A DNA stretch of 38,991 nucleotides from Streptomyces sp. OfavH-34-F. GTDB lineage: Bacteria > Actinomycetota > Actinomycetes > Streptomycetales > Streptomycetaceae. Both the position numbers and the translations under genes were made by a program. Shown piece by piece: positions 16,698 to 24,440 of this stretch; within the stretch, counting starts at the first letter, position 1, and each line of letters starts with the position of its first letter. Where the stretch lies: contig NZ_JAKRGC010000024.1 of NCBI RefSeq assembly GCF_022347745.1, forward strand, positions 1-38,991. Direction: 5' to 3'. A model generated the notes under the pieces. It ran no database searches. It saw nothing but the letters and a program-made list of their open reading frames with translations, and was not told the DNA's origin.

Positions 16698-17504
16698 ATG
16701 AACGATTGGTTTCTCGACACAGCCGACCTGACGGACAGGATGGAGCGGAACCTGGCGGAACACGCCTGCCATCTGCACCGGAGCATGCCCGGCGCGACCG
16801 TCACGGAGACCGGTGACCTCCTGGTCGCGGACAGCGGCCTGGACGACGACACGTTCAACATCGTCGCCGCGGCCCGCTTCACCGCCGGCGACGCCGAGGC
16901 CCGCATCTCCGAGACCGTCGGGACGCTGGCCGGCACCGGCCGCGGCTTCTCCTGGTGGGTGGGACCTGCCTCGACACCGGCAGACCTCACCACCCGCCTG
17001 ACGGCAGCCGGTCTGCCGGTGTCCGAGCGTGAGACGGCGATGTGGGCCCGCCTGGACGATATCCCGCCGACCCCAGCTGTCCCGGGTCTCGACATTCGAG
17101 CCGTGACCACGCCCGAGCAGCTGGCCGACTACGCCACGGTCCTCGCCGCGAACTGGAACCCACCCGCTGAAACCGTCCGCGACTTCTTCGCCCGGGCTGC
17201 CTCCCAGGCGCTGGCCACGACCTGCCCGGCCCGGTACCTGGTGGGCTACGTGGAGAACCGCCCGGTCTGCTCCGCCGAGGTGTTCCACCACGCCGGAGTC
17301 GCCGGCGTCTACAACATCTCCACCCTGGCCGCCCACCGCCGTCGCGGCTACGGCGGAGCCATCACGCTCGCGGCCCTTCACACCGCCCGCGACCGAGACC
17401 ACGACATCGCGGTCCTGCAGGCATCACCCGACGGCGAACCGGTATACCGCCGCCTGGGATTCCGCGCCTGCGGCCAGTTCACCGAACACGCCATCAACAC
17501 CTGA
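16698..17504 (+). CDS. GNAT-family N-acetyltransferase
   Basis: A 268-residue protein. The C-terminal half carries the GNAT fold: beta-strands [16 protein letters not shown] and [27 protein letters not shown]. The RRRGYGG is the acetyl-CoA pyrophosphate loop (R/Q-x-x-G-x-G/A). It closes with [13 protein letters not shown]. The N-terminal half ([41 protein letters not shown]) matches the domain that precedes GNAT in many actinobacterial acetyltransferases of the same kind. The ATG at 16698 begins MNDWFLD with no good ribosome-binding site, so the transcript may be leaderless; an in-frame ATG at 16680 is possible. The acetyl acceptor is unknown. Confidence 0.85.
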   Translation: MNDWFLDTADLTDRMERNLAEHACHLHRSMPGATVTETGDLLVADSGLDDDTFNIVAAARFTAGDAEARISETVGTLAGTGRGFSWWVGPASTPADLTTRLTAAGLPVSERETAMWARLDDIPPTPAVPGLDIRAVTTPEQLADYATVLAANWNPPAETVRDFFARAASQALATTCPARYLVGYVENRPVCSAEVFHHAGVAGVYNISTLAAHRRRGYGGAITLAALHTARDRDHDIAVLQASPDGEPVYRRLGFRACGQFTEHAINT

Positions 17505-17541
17505 CCTGCCACCGTCGAAGACCACGTACCCGTTCTTCCAC

Positions 17542-17784
17542 ACGGCTGCCCTCGATCCTGAAGGCCTGCTCGGCCAGGCATAGTGGGCCAAGACCCGCTA
17601 CGGAATCGCCACCCAGACCCTGCCCAACGGATACTGCGGACTGCCCGTCCAGAAGACCTGCCCGTACGCCAAGGCCTGCCTGACCTGCCCGGTCTTCCTC
17701 ACCGGACCCAAGTTCCTGCCCGAGTTCCGGGAAACAGCGCTGCCGCACATCCTCATCGCGGCTCGGTTTTGCACCCATCAGTAA
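17542..17784 (+). pseudogene. remnant of a Tn554-type tyrosine recombinase
   Basis: The frame reads TAALDPEGLLGQA, a TAG stop at 17581-17583, then WAKTRYGIATQTLPNGYCGL and PVQKTCPYAKACLTCPVFLTG before a TAA at 17782. The Cys-rich block C-G-L-P-V-Q, CP, C, C and the following VFLT and FLPEFRE pattern is the C-terminal zinc-like segment of the Tn554 transposase B family of integrases. The catalytic region is missing and the open reading is interrupted, so it is a fragment. The adjacent palindrome at 17780-17806 overlaps its end. Confidence 0.6.
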
Positions 17785-17806
17785 TCCAAGGAAGTCTTGG
17801 ATTACT
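17780..17806. promoter_or_regulatory. perfect 11-bp inverted repeat
   Basis: AGTAATCCAAG, five bases GAAGT, then CTTGGATTACT. It is AT-richer than its neighbours and lies about 40 bases before the next gene (17846) and at the broken end of the recombinase fragment. It could be an operator for the downstream gene, a terminator, or a recombination core left by the lost element. Confidence 0.5.
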
Positions 17807-17845
17807 AGCCTAGTCGGGCATTCCGAGGGTGGCTAGCCTGATGCT

Positions 17846-18343
17846 ATGACAGACACCGCGCAGACCTTCGCCAACCTCTGCTACTGCGGATGCCAGACAG
17901 TCATCGGCTACGGCCGCACCTTCGTAGCCGGCCACGACAAGATCGCCGAAGCCGCCTACCTCACCGTCCACCACAACGGCTCCGTCGCCGAACTCCTCGC
18001 CAGCCAGGGCTACGGACCCGGTAACCCTGTCACCGACGCAGCCGTCGCAACTGGCAAGTGGAAGAAGTGCGAGCACTGCGACTACAAGGGCACCCCCGAA
18101 AGCATCCGCAACCACATGGCCAAGGTTCAGAAGGCCGAGCACAACCAGCGGGAAACCCTGGAGAAGTCCCTCCGCGCGCTCGGAGGGACCTGGGATCCCA
18201 GCCGCGGAGTCCAGACCCTCCGCGACGCCGGATACCACCCCTCCGAGAAGTACATCCGCGAGGTGTATCGCCGCCTGGCGGACAGCGGTGTGCTGGAGCG
18301 GGTGGACGAGAACCGGGCCATCTACTTCGTCACCGAGCAGTGA
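17846..18343 (+). CDS. small protein with two Cys/His metal-like motifs
   Basis: A 165-residue protein. Its start (NLCYCGCQTVIGYGRTFVAGHDKIAEAAYLTVHHNGSV) has the C-x-C-G-C ... F-x-x-G-H-D pattern seen in several uncharacterised Streptomyces proteins. A second motif, WKKCEHCDYKGTPESIRNHMAKV, looks like a C2H2-type finger (C-x2-C and a later histidine pair). The C-terminal RLADSGVLERVDENRAIYFVTEQ resembles a winged helix tail. A nucleic-acid-binding role is therefore likely but unproven. The ATG at 17846 follows a GAGGGTGG stretch about 14 bases earlier, and TAGCCT near -10 suggests a short or absent leader. No family name is claimed. Confidence 0.7.
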   Translation: MTDTAQTFANLCYCGCQTVIGYGRTFVAGHDKIAEAAYLTVHHNGSVAELLASQGYGPGNPVTDAAVATGKWKKCEHCDYKGTPESIRNHMAKVQKAEHNQRETLEKSLRALGGTWDPSRGVQTLRDAGYHPSEKYIREVYRRLADSGVLERVDENRAIYFVTEQ

Positions 18344-18477
18344 GTACCTGAAGAGGGCAGTACGCCCGAGCACATGTGCACGGTCCTCGTTGACCGTGCA
18401 CGAGTCCGCCTCATCCAAGAACCTCGAAGACCTGCACACGGCAGAAACAGCATCGCCCACGAGTAAGGACCGAACTC

Positions 18478-18894
18478 ATGCCCGTCGTCTCCGCCCGCAA
18501 CCCCAGACGCGCGCGCCTTGTCGTCACCCTCGTCGGCCTTGCCGTTGTCATCCTCGGCGGCATCCTCTGGCTTGTCGGCGACGAAAACGAGGTCACCGGT
18601 TCCAGCAGGATGGAGCTCAACTCCAGTGCCACGTGGGGTGAGGTCCTCGGATTCGCAAGCGACCAAGCCGACGAGTACGACGCCGCCAAGGAACTGCGTG
18701 ACACCGGAGAGACGCAGATGTCGTGGGGTGTCGTCCTCGCCGTTCTGGGTGTGGCCGCGATCGGCTCGCGCTGGCTGATCTCTCCCACGCCTGCACCCGC
18801 GAAGCCCGCTGCGGTCATGCTGACGCCGGAGCAACAGCAGCAGGCGATCACCATGTACCTCGAAGCACAGCAGCGCGCCAGTGACGAGAAGTGA
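18478..18894 (+). CDS. small membrane protein with two hydrophobic segments
   Basis: 138 residues. Segment 1 is LVVTLVGLAVVILGGILWLVG (about 13-33) and segment 2 is MSWGVVLAVLGVAAIGSRWLI (about 81-101). Between them is a polar loop (DENEVTGSSRMELNSS, QADEYDAAKELRDTG). The C-terminus is Pro/Ala-rich then EQQQQAITMYLEAQQRASDEK, a short helix. AAGGA at the usual distance precedes the ATG. The last codons overlap the GTG of the next small gene (GTGA at 18891-18894), so the two are translationally coupled. The family is not recognised. Confidence 0.7.
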   Translation: MPVVSARNPRRARLVVTLVGLAVVILGGILWLVGDENEVTGSSRMELNSSATWGEVLGFASDQADEYDAAKELRDTGETQMSWGVVLAVLGVAAIGSRWLISPTPAPAKPAAVMLTPEQQQQAITMYLEAQQRASDEK

Positions 18895-19070
18895 GGCCCA
18901 CGATCACGTATCAGCCGCACATCGAGTCAATCCTGTGGGACTGCCCCAGCTGTGCCGTAGGCGACGACGCCTGCTCGAGTTGCCAGAGCACGGGCATCGA
19001 CTCCGATTTCAAGCGGGACGCGATCGCGCTCGTCGATTCCTCGGCCAACCCGCCGGCTCTCGTTGTTTGA
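18891..19070 (+). CDS. 59-aa zinc-ribbon-like small protein
   Basis: Its GTG start overlaps the stop of the membrane protein. It reads MRPTITYQPHIESILWDCPS, then CAVGDDACSSCQSTG, with a C-x2-C and a second C-x2-C. It ends SSANPPALVV at 19070, and a strong hairpin follows. The four-cysteine spacing fits a small zinc ribbon. Translational coupling and third-position G/C support it as a real gene of the same operon. The family is unknown. Confidence 0.55.
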   Translation: MRPTITYQPHIESILWDCPSCAVGDDACSSCQSTGIDSDFKRDAIALVDSSANPPALVV

Positions 19071-19089
19071 GAGCCACAGGCCCTGCTTC

Positions 19090-19126
19090 ACGATCACGGT
19101 TCTGCCTCGCCACAGACCGTGATCGT
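19090..19126 (+). terminator. hairpin terminator
   Basis: ACGATCACGGT (19090-19100) pairs perfectly with ACCGTGATCGT (19116-19126) around 15 bases. It lies 19 bases after the stop of the coupled 59-residue gene and probably ends that operon. Confidence 0.7.
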
Positions 19127-19140
19127 CTCGCCGTGCCCGC

Positions 19141-19278
19141 GCAACACGCCCACTGCCCTTCCTTCCACCCACTGGGCGCCATCAGGTAGGCGCCGCCAGC
19201 GCGCATGTTCATGTTCCAGTCGGTGACGTCGAGCAGCTGTCCGTCCAGAGGGCCGGCGATGATTTTGCGGTAGGTGCG
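19141..19278 (-). pseudogene. possible fragment of an unknown protein
   Basis: On the minus strand the frame reads RTYRKIIAGPLDGQLLDVTD, then WNMNMRAGGAYLMAPSG and WKEGQW, which looks like real protein sequence rather than a shadow. It has no start and degenerates on the far side (Arg-rich). I do not know the family. It may be the middle of an old gene. The rest of 19127-19431 has nothing convincing. Confidence 0.25.
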
Positions 19279-19431
19279 GCCGGGCTCGGGCCCGGTGTCC
19301 GTTGAACGTGAAGAGCAAGTAGCCGCTGGCTGGGCCTCATCGCTCTGCGAGATGATGAGGGTCCGGTCCCAGCCCCGCTGACCGCGCCACTTTTTCGGCC
19401 AATGTCAGAGGCATGAGCAAGGATCTTGGCC

Positions 19432-20043
19432 ATGACTGCAACTGCTGCCGACTACGCATGGCTCAACGAGCGCTTCCCCGACCTCGCGGAGGCGTATTGC
19501 TTCACGCTCGTGCACAACCTGCCGCCGGAGGACGTCCTTGCCCGCCTCGAGGGCCAGAGCGAGCCTTCCCGGACCGGGGTGGTGGCAATAGTGGACGCCG
19601 CCTTTGGGCTACTTGACCGCTCGGACAACACCCGGCAGTTCATCGCCATGACCACTGTCGGGGACTGGACCCTGCTGATTGAGCCCGTCGGCTACATCGG
19701 CGTCACCGAAGAGAGAGCCCTGCCCGCATCTGCGGGCACCCGCTGGGTTTCGCACTTCGTCAACATCAACGGTCATGACTCGTTCCTCTGGGCCCAGGAC
19801 ACGGCCAGTCGTCTGACATTTGAGCCCGGACTGCCCGACCGCCGTTGGGGAACAACCCCTGACGAACTCCTAGAGGCCATGCATCACTGCGGCTTCCAGT
19901 TCTGGAACGAGACCTCCGAAACCGCAGAATGCGTGGCCGCAGAAGCAGCGTTCGCTCTCGCCGAGCACCTGACCGGTGTCCGCATCACACCCGAACTTCT
20001 CCAGAACACCTCATTCATCTGCGGCAGCGCGGAGATCCGGTAA
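19432..20043 (+). CDS. DUF6461-like protein
   Basis: A 203-residue soluble protein. It opens with ADYAWLNERFPDLAEAYCFTLVHNLPPEDVLARLEGQ and has GDWTLLIEPVGYIGVTEERAL and GTRWVSHFVNINGHDSFLWAQD. This strand pattern is that of the DUF6461 proteins common in Streptomyces, for which no activity is known. AAGGA at 19419-19423 supports the ATG at 19432; the TTG six bases before it is not needed. The gene stands alone. Confidence 0.7.
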   Translation: MTATAADYAWLNERFPDLAEAYCFTLVHNLPPEDVLARLEGQSEPSRTGVVAIVDAAFGLLDRSDNTRQFIAMTTVGDWTLLIEPVGYIGVTEERALPASAGTRWVSHFVNINGHDSFLWAQDTASRLTFEPGLPDRRWGTTPDELLEAMHHCGFQFWNETSETAECVAAEAAFALAEHLTGVRITPELLQNTSFICGSAEIR

Positions 20044-20222
20044 GCCGGCGCCGTCCGACCCTTGCAGCATGATCTCTCGGCCGCGGTCGGCTGCCGAGTT
20101 GATGCAAGAGGCTCGGTCGGGGCATGGGCTGCAGCGGCTGTCGAGAAACGTTGCGAGATGCGGTCATGGTGTCAGTCTGTCCTTGCCCACCGACACTCAG
20201 CGCACGTTGCGTGGTGCCGCGG

Positions 20223-20588
20223 TCAGGAGGACACGGCCAAGGCAAGCGAGGCGACGGCGGTGGCGAAGAAGAAGCCGGGAAACACGAGATTGTGGAGCAC
20301 GCGGGCGCGTAGATGGAAGGCGAGCGCCCCCAGGTAGAGCAGGCTGAGACCGCAGGCCGCAGCGACGCCGAGGGGGCGCAGTGCGGTGTCGAAGAGGCCG
20401 AGGAGGAGGCCCGCCGCACCTGCCAGCTTCAGGGCGGCCAGCCGGGGCAGCCAGATGCGGGGGACACCCACCTCCGCCGAGTTGGCCAGCACGAAGCGCG
20501 CCCCGGCGAGGTCAGCGGTGGCGATGCCGACGTTGATGGCGGCGGTGAACAGGGAGACGACGAGGAACGCGAGGTGGATACCGTTCAT
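20223..20588 (-). CDS. DoxX-like membrane protein
   Basis: 121 residues with four hydrophobic helices: IHLAFLVVSLFTAAINVGIA, LAALKLAGAAGLLLGLF, LGVAAACGLSLLYLGALAFHL, and FPGFFFATAVASLALAV. The order and the LPRLAALKLAGAAGLLLGL segment fit the DoxX-like (DoxX_2) family of small inner-membrane proteins. Their role is mostly unknown, though some are linked to oxidative stress or electron transfer. It is divergent from the LysR gene with only 60 bases between starts, so the regulator probably controls it. The chosen ATG at 20588 begins MNGIHLAF; an upstream frame start is less likely. Confidence 0.75.
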   Translation of the reverse strand: MNGIHLAFLVVSLFTAAINVGIATADLAGARFVLANSAEVGVPRIWLPRLAALKLAGAAGLLLGLFDTALRPLGVAAACGLSLLYLGALAFHLRARVLHNLVFPGFFFATAVASLALAVSS

Positions 20589-20648
20589 GCTTTCAGGATC
20601 TTCGGGCACTTGGGCACCGTCCAATACCTGCTTCTATAACCTGATGGC

Positions 20649-21530
20649 ATGGATGTGGACACGCGCTTGCTCCGGTACTTCGCCGCAGTGGCGCAGGAGG
20701 GCAGCCTGACCGGGGCGGCGGAGCGGCTGTTTGTCTCGCAGCCTGCGCTGACCAAGCGAATCCGGCGTCTGGAGGACGATCTCGGGGTGCGGCTCTTCAC
20801 GCGTTCGCGGTTGGGGATGGAGTTGACCGAGGCCGGCCGTGAGCTTGCCTCGCGGGTGCCCGTACTGCTGGACGGCTGGGAGGAGGCGGTGCAGGCGACC
20901 GGCCGGGCGGCGCGGGTGCTGCGCCTGGGCTTTTTGGACGCGGGTGCAGTGGGTGCCGTCTCTGATGCCATCACCGGGTTCCGCCGGGCGCGGCCTGAGT
21001 GGCGGGTGGAGCTGCGGCAGTTCGACTGGTCGGACCCGAGCGCCGGGCTGACCCGGGGTGAGGTGGATGCGGCGGTGGTGCGTCTGCCGTTCCCGGGGCA
21101 GGAGCGGTTGGCGGTACGGGAGTTGTTCGTCGAGGAGCGTGGGGTGCTGCTGCCGGCTGGGCATCCGCTGGCGAACAGTGGGACGGTGGAGTTCCGGGAC
21201 CTGTGGGACGAGTCGTTTGTCGCGGCTGGAGACACGACCGGAGCCTGGAGGGAGCACTGGCTGGCGGTGGAAGATAGGGACGGGCGCCCCGTCCGGGTCG
21301 GCGCTGTTACCAGCCGTCCCGATGAGTGGCTCGGCGCGGTGGCTGCCGGCTGTGTGGCGCTGGCCCCTGTGTCGGCGGCCCGTTTCTACTCCCACCCGGA
21401 CGTGGTGTTCCGTCCGGTCCGCGGGGTTTCGCCGAGCCGGGTGGGACTGGCCCGGCCGCGAAGGCGGACGCACGTGGCGGTGCTGGACGAGTTGCTGGAG
21501 GCCATTGCGCGGCGGCCGACCAGGATCTGA
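20649..21530 (+). CDS. LysR-family transcriptional regulator
   Basis: 293 residues. The first 65 form the winged helix (LLRYFAAVAQEGSLTGAAERLFVSQPALTKRIRRLEDDLGVRLFTRS), a textbook LysR signature. The rest is a two-lobed effector domain (VLRLGFLDAGAVGAVSDAIT, DAAVVRLPFPGQERLAVREL, LLPAGHPLANSG). Such proteins act as tetramers on a divergent promoter, here most likely the DoxX-like gene. The intergenic stretch holds CAATACCTGCTTCTATAACC, where a T-N11-A-like box could lie. The ATG at 20649 starts MDVDTRLLRYF. Confidence 0.9.
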   Translation: MDVDTRLLRYFAAVAQEGSLTGAAERLFVSQPALTKRIRRLEDDLGVRLFTRSRLGMELTEAGRELASRVPVLLDGWEEAVQATGRAARVLRLGFLDAGAVGAVSDAITGFRRARPEWRVELRQFDWSDPSAGLTRGEVDAAVVRLPFPGQERLAVRELFVEERGVLLPAGHPLANSGTVEFRDLWDESFVAAGDTTGAWREHWLAVEDRDGRPVRVGAVTSRPDEWLGAVAAGCVALAPVSAARFYSHPDVVFRPVRGVSPSRVGLARPRRRTHVAVLDELLEAIARRPTRI

Positions 21531-21929
21531 CGCCGGCGCCGATGGACCTCCGGCGAGCTGACAGGCCGAATCGACACTGCCCCTAGCGGTGACAGTGTGG
21601 AACGGCTCGCGCGTGAAGACGCCCGCAGCAGGACCAGGCCGTGGGCGGTGAGGTGGTCGGCGAGCGCGGTGAGATCGGGAGCGTCACGCCCGAGCCGCTT
21701 CATTTCGTACACCGACAGGCGTGCAGTTCGACATCGTCGGCGTCCGACCGGTCGGTTGGGTAGTGCCGATGAGGTCCGTCATGGGCCCGGATTTCGCACA
21801 ATGCAAGTCTCAGAAGGGGGTCCGTCCCGCTTTTGAGTGAGAACGGGTTCTGAGAGCGAATCCGGGATTGGTGGAGGTCCGGCGGCTCGTGCTTGATCTT
21901 GCTCGTGCAGAGGAACGTTTGTGAGAACG
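21531..21929. other. intergenic region with mobile-element debris
   Basis: 399 bases. It holds a minus-strand serine-recombinase fragment (21625-21720) and then two copies of TGAGAACG (in GAGTGAGAACGG at 21835 and TTTGTGAGAACGC at 21918) near a GGGGGTCCGTCCCGC stretch. These may be remnants of a Tn3-like end or recombination site, but no full inverted repeat can be matched here. No other gene is supported. Confidence 0.35.
21625..21720 (-). pseudogene. fragment of a serine recombinase (resolvase/invertase)
   Basis: The minus frame reads LSVYEMKRLGRDAPDLTALADHLTAHGLVL. This is the segment that follows the catalytic strand of serine recombinases (normally ...VYKLDRLGR...). The catalytic serine part and the C-terminal DNA-binding part are missing, and the sequence loses homology after LLRASS. 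It is a remnant only. Confidence 0.6.
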
Positions 21930-22535
21930 CTAGCCGCGCACCGCAGCCAGGCTCTGGTCGTACAGGTCAAGGATGTCGCCCTGCCCGTTGCTCTCAAGCC
22001 ACGTCACAGTGGCGGCATCGAAGCACGCGAACGCCGTCGCGACGATAGCGCGGGTCTGCGCTCTGCCCGTCCTTGAGGGCGCCAGTCTCGCTTCGAGCAG
22101 CGGCAGCAGTTCCTCCTGGCAGCGCACGCGCTTGCCGAGATAGGCGGCGCGCAGCGAGTCGGTGTGGTGCACCAGGCGGAAACGCTCCAGCGCCTCCTCG
22201 CGGCTTGCATGGAGAGAGAGCGCGGCCTTGAACGAGGCGCGCAACGCGTCCCAGGCGCTGGCATCGGCGGGCTGGTTGTGGACGGTTTCCGTCATGAGGG
22301 TGACGAACCGCTCCTCGCTGCCGGCGACAAGGTCTTCCTTGGCGCCGAAGTAGCGGAAGAGGGTGCGCTGGGAGACGCCGGCCTCGCGGGCGATCTGCGC
22401 GATGGTCGTCTCGTCGTACCCCTGCTGTGTGAACAGGCGCAACGCGGTTTGCAGGATCTCCTGGACGGCCAGCTGTCGCGTCCGGTCCCACAGCGTGGAC
22501 GTAGCCGCCCCTTTGCCTTCTGTTCCCTGCGTCAT
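21930..22535 (-). CDS. TetR-family transcriptional regulator
   Basis: 201 residues. N-terminal helix-turn-helix: VQEILQTALRLFTQQGYDETTIAQIAREAGVSQRTLFRYFGAKEDLV, as in TetR. The C-terminal helical ligand domain follows (MTETVHNQPADASAWDALRA, GKRVRCQEELLPLLEARL, AFACFDAATVTWLESNGQ). It is divergent from the SDR gene, whose promoter carries the palindrome TGGCAGT-C-ACTGCCA, a typical TetR operator size. The ATG at 22535 has a possible TAGGCT about 13 bases before it, so the transcript may be nearly leaderless. Confidence 0.9.
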   Translation of the reverse strand: MTQGTEGKGAATSTLWDRTRQLAVQEILQTALRLFTQQGYDETTIAQIAREAGVSQRTLFRYFGAKEDLVAGSEERFVTLMTETVHNQPADASAWDALRASFKAALSLHASREEALERFRLVHHTDSLRAAYLGKRVRCQEELLPLLEARLAPSRTGRAQTRAIVATAFACFDAATVTWLESNGQGDILDLYDQSLAAVRG

Positions 22536-22551
22536 GCCGTCAGCCTAGCAT

Positions 22552-22596
22552 GGCCTGCCATCTTGACATTTGCAGGCCACTTGGCAGTCACTGCCA
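22552..22596. promoter_or_regulatory. divergent promoter with TetR-type operator
   Basis: TGGCAGT-C-ACTGCCA (22582-22596) is a perfect 15-base palindrome. A shorter related half-site pair TGGC-CT-GCCA lies near 22554-22563. TTGACA at 22563-22568 is a consensus -35 for the plus-strand SDR. The palindrome sits where RNA polymerase would bind, so repression of the SDR gene (and self-control) by the divergent TetR is likely. Confidence 0.55.
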
Positions 22597-22709
22597 GTCA
22601 GGCGTACGCTGCCCAAAAGCGGCCGGATGCTTGCACGACGCCTCGCCTCTCAGTTCCTGCCTACGGCGCTGGGGCTGAAGGCACCTCGCAATCAGCAAGG
22701 AGAACTACC

Positions 22710-23429
22710 GTGGCAGCAAAGACAGCACTCATCACCGGCGGAACCAGCGGGATCGGCAAGGCCACCGCAGAACTGCTCCACTCGCGCGGCTACCGCGTGA
22801 TGGTCACCGGCCTCGGCGACCTCGAGAATGCAGGCCTTCCCGCAGACGTCACCGCCGTCGAGGCCAACATCGGCTCCCTGACCGACATCGACCAGGCCCT
22901 CGACCAAGCGCGCCGGCACCTGGGCTCCCTCGACCTGCTCTACCTCAACGCGGGCCTGCCCCGCCCCGGTCTCTCGATCGAGTCCACCGACGAAGCCACC
23001 TACGACGCCCTGTTCAACATCAACGTCAAGGGCAACTTCTTCGCCCTCCAAAAGGCGCTCCCCCTGCTGAACGAAGGCGCGTCCGTGGTGCTCACCGTGG
23101 GCGCCGCCGAGGGACTCGGCGCCGCCATGACCGCCGCCAAGGCAGCTCTGCTGCCCCTCGTGCGCTCACTGGCCATCGAACTCGCCCCCCGCCGCATCCG
23201 GGTCAACGCGGTCAGCCCCGGCATGGTCAACACCCCCGCGTACAGCAAGATGGGGATCTCCCCCGACACGGTCGCCTCTTGGGGCGAAGGCATTCCCCTC
23301 GGCCGGGTCGGAGCCCCCAGGGACGTTGCCGAAGCCGTCGCCTTCCTCGCATCCGACGCAGCCAGCTACATCACGGGCGACAACCTGCTCGTCTCCGGCG
23401 GCGTCGGCGTCCACGCCCGCGCCATGTAA
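22710..23429 (+). CDS. SDR-family protein with altered active site
   Basis: 239 residues. The Rossmann start is TALITGGTSGIGKATAELL (G-x3-G-x-G) and the NAG motif is LYLNAGLP. The C-terminal NAVSPGMVNTP, DVAEAVAFLASDAASYITGDN and VSGG are typical of classical short-chain dehydrogenases. The catalytic strand is unusual: classical members have a serine followed by Y-x3-K, but here the pattern is VVLTVGAAEGLGAAMTAAKAAL, with methionine in place of Tyr and no Ser at the expected place. The lysine is kept. So it may bind NAD(P) without normal reductase activity, or use a different residue. The GTG at 22710 has AAGGAG seven bases earlier. It is probably repressed by the divergent TetR. Confidence 0.8.
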   Translation: MAAKTALITGGTSGIGKATAELLHSRGYRVMVTGLGDLENAGLPADVTAVEANIGSLTDIDQALDQARRHLGSLDLLYLNAGLPRPGLSIESTDEATYDALFNINVKGNFFALQKALPLLNEGASVVLTVGAAEGLGAAMTAAKAALLPLVRSLAIELAPRRIRVNAVSPGMVNTPAYSKMGISPDTVASWGEGIPLGRVGAPRDVAEAVAFLASDAASYITGDNLLVSGGVGVHARAM

Positions 23430-23742
23430 AGGCGATGGGGCCGCAAGCGACCAGCGCCCTCGTAACTGCCAGCGGTGAGAAGGTAGCCGGTCGGGGTGAC
23501 GGCCAGTGCAGACAAGCGGGATGACGGCTGTCCATGGTCGGGGCGTGGTGTGGCGGGGCCAGCTCAGAGCGCGATGAGACCTGCCGTCGTCGGTGAGTCC
23601 TCTTTGATGCGTCTGTGGCCGGCGGGCGTCAGCTCTACCCCTCGCGGAGGAGACAGCGGTGCGGCTCTCATTCCGAGGCTGGCTTCGCGGCCGGTCCTCA
23701 GGGAGGATGCCGGGGCGACGGCATGCCAAGACGATAGTGCAC
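23430..23742. other. intergenic region, no supported gene
   Basis: 313 bases. A minus-strand frame around 23562-23643 reads RGVELTPAGHRRIKEDSPTT, which looks slightly like the end of a winged-helix protein, but there is no start and no continuing homology. No terminator is obvious. Confidence 0.3.
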
Positions 23743-24264
23743 ATGCTGACCACGCAACTCGACACGAGCCTTCCCTCCCCGCCCCGTTGGGCCGTCCGTG
23801 CAGCCCACGCCGCCGCGCTGGTGACTCTGCCGTCCGGGATCTGGCGCCTGCTGTTGGCAGCCGGTTTCACCGCCGGCTACACCGAGGCCGGGTACGAGGC
23901 GATGGACTTCACCGGCTGGGGCGCGGTGTACGTGGTCGGGCTCACCGTGGGCGGAGAGCTGCTCGCGCTGCTCACGCTCGGGCTGGTCCGGCCCTGGGGT
24001 GAGGTGCTGCCGCGGTGGGTTCCCTTCCTCGGCGGGCGTCGGCCGGACCCGCGTGCGGTGACCGTTGCGGCGAGCCTCGGCGCCGGGGTGCTGACGCTGG
24101 TCCTTACCCAGTTTGCCTTCTGGTGGGCCTTCCCCCATCCGGACATGACCCCTCTCGGCAGCACCATCGCCGGAATCCTTTACCTGCCGCTGGTCGCCTG
24201 GGGGCCACTTCTTGCTGCTGTTACCTTCGCCCATCACCGTCGGCATCGAGCCGCAGGACTCTGA
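23743..24264 (+). CDS. membrane protein, four predicted helices
   Basis: 173 residues. Hydrophobic segments: AAHAAALVTLPSGIWRLLLAAGF, WGAVYVVGLTVGGELLALLTLGLV, VTVAASLGAGVLTLVLTQFAFWWAF and IAGILYLPLVAWGPLLAAVTF, ending with a basic HHRRHRAAGL tail. Loops are short and polar (PWGEVLPRWVPFLGGRRPDPRA). This looks like a small integral membrane protein of a type common in Streptomyces, with no known role. I start at the ATG at 23743 (MLTTQLDTSL); an upstream GTG at 23659 would add 28 basic residues. The leader is short. Confidence 0.65.
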   Translation: MLTTQLDTSLPSPPRWAVRAAHAAALVTLPSGIWRLLLAAGFTAGYTEAGYEAMDFTGWGAVYVVGLTVGGELLALLTLGLVRPWGEVLPRWVPFLGGRRPDPRAVTVAASLGAGVLTLVLTQFAFWWAFPHPDMTPLGSTIAGILYLPLVAWGPLLAAVTFAHHRRHRAAGL

Positions 24265-24440
24265 CCGGCCCGATATCCCGGCTCTGGTTTCGGCCCAGGT
24301 TGCACGGCGAACTCTGTACGTTCACGTGTACGCGGCTGTGCAGACTGGCTTGTATTCCGGCACCAACTGATGGTTTCAGAACGAGTTCGAATGACACGAC
24401 CAGCACAGAGGGTCCTCGCAGGTCATGCAACACTCGACGC

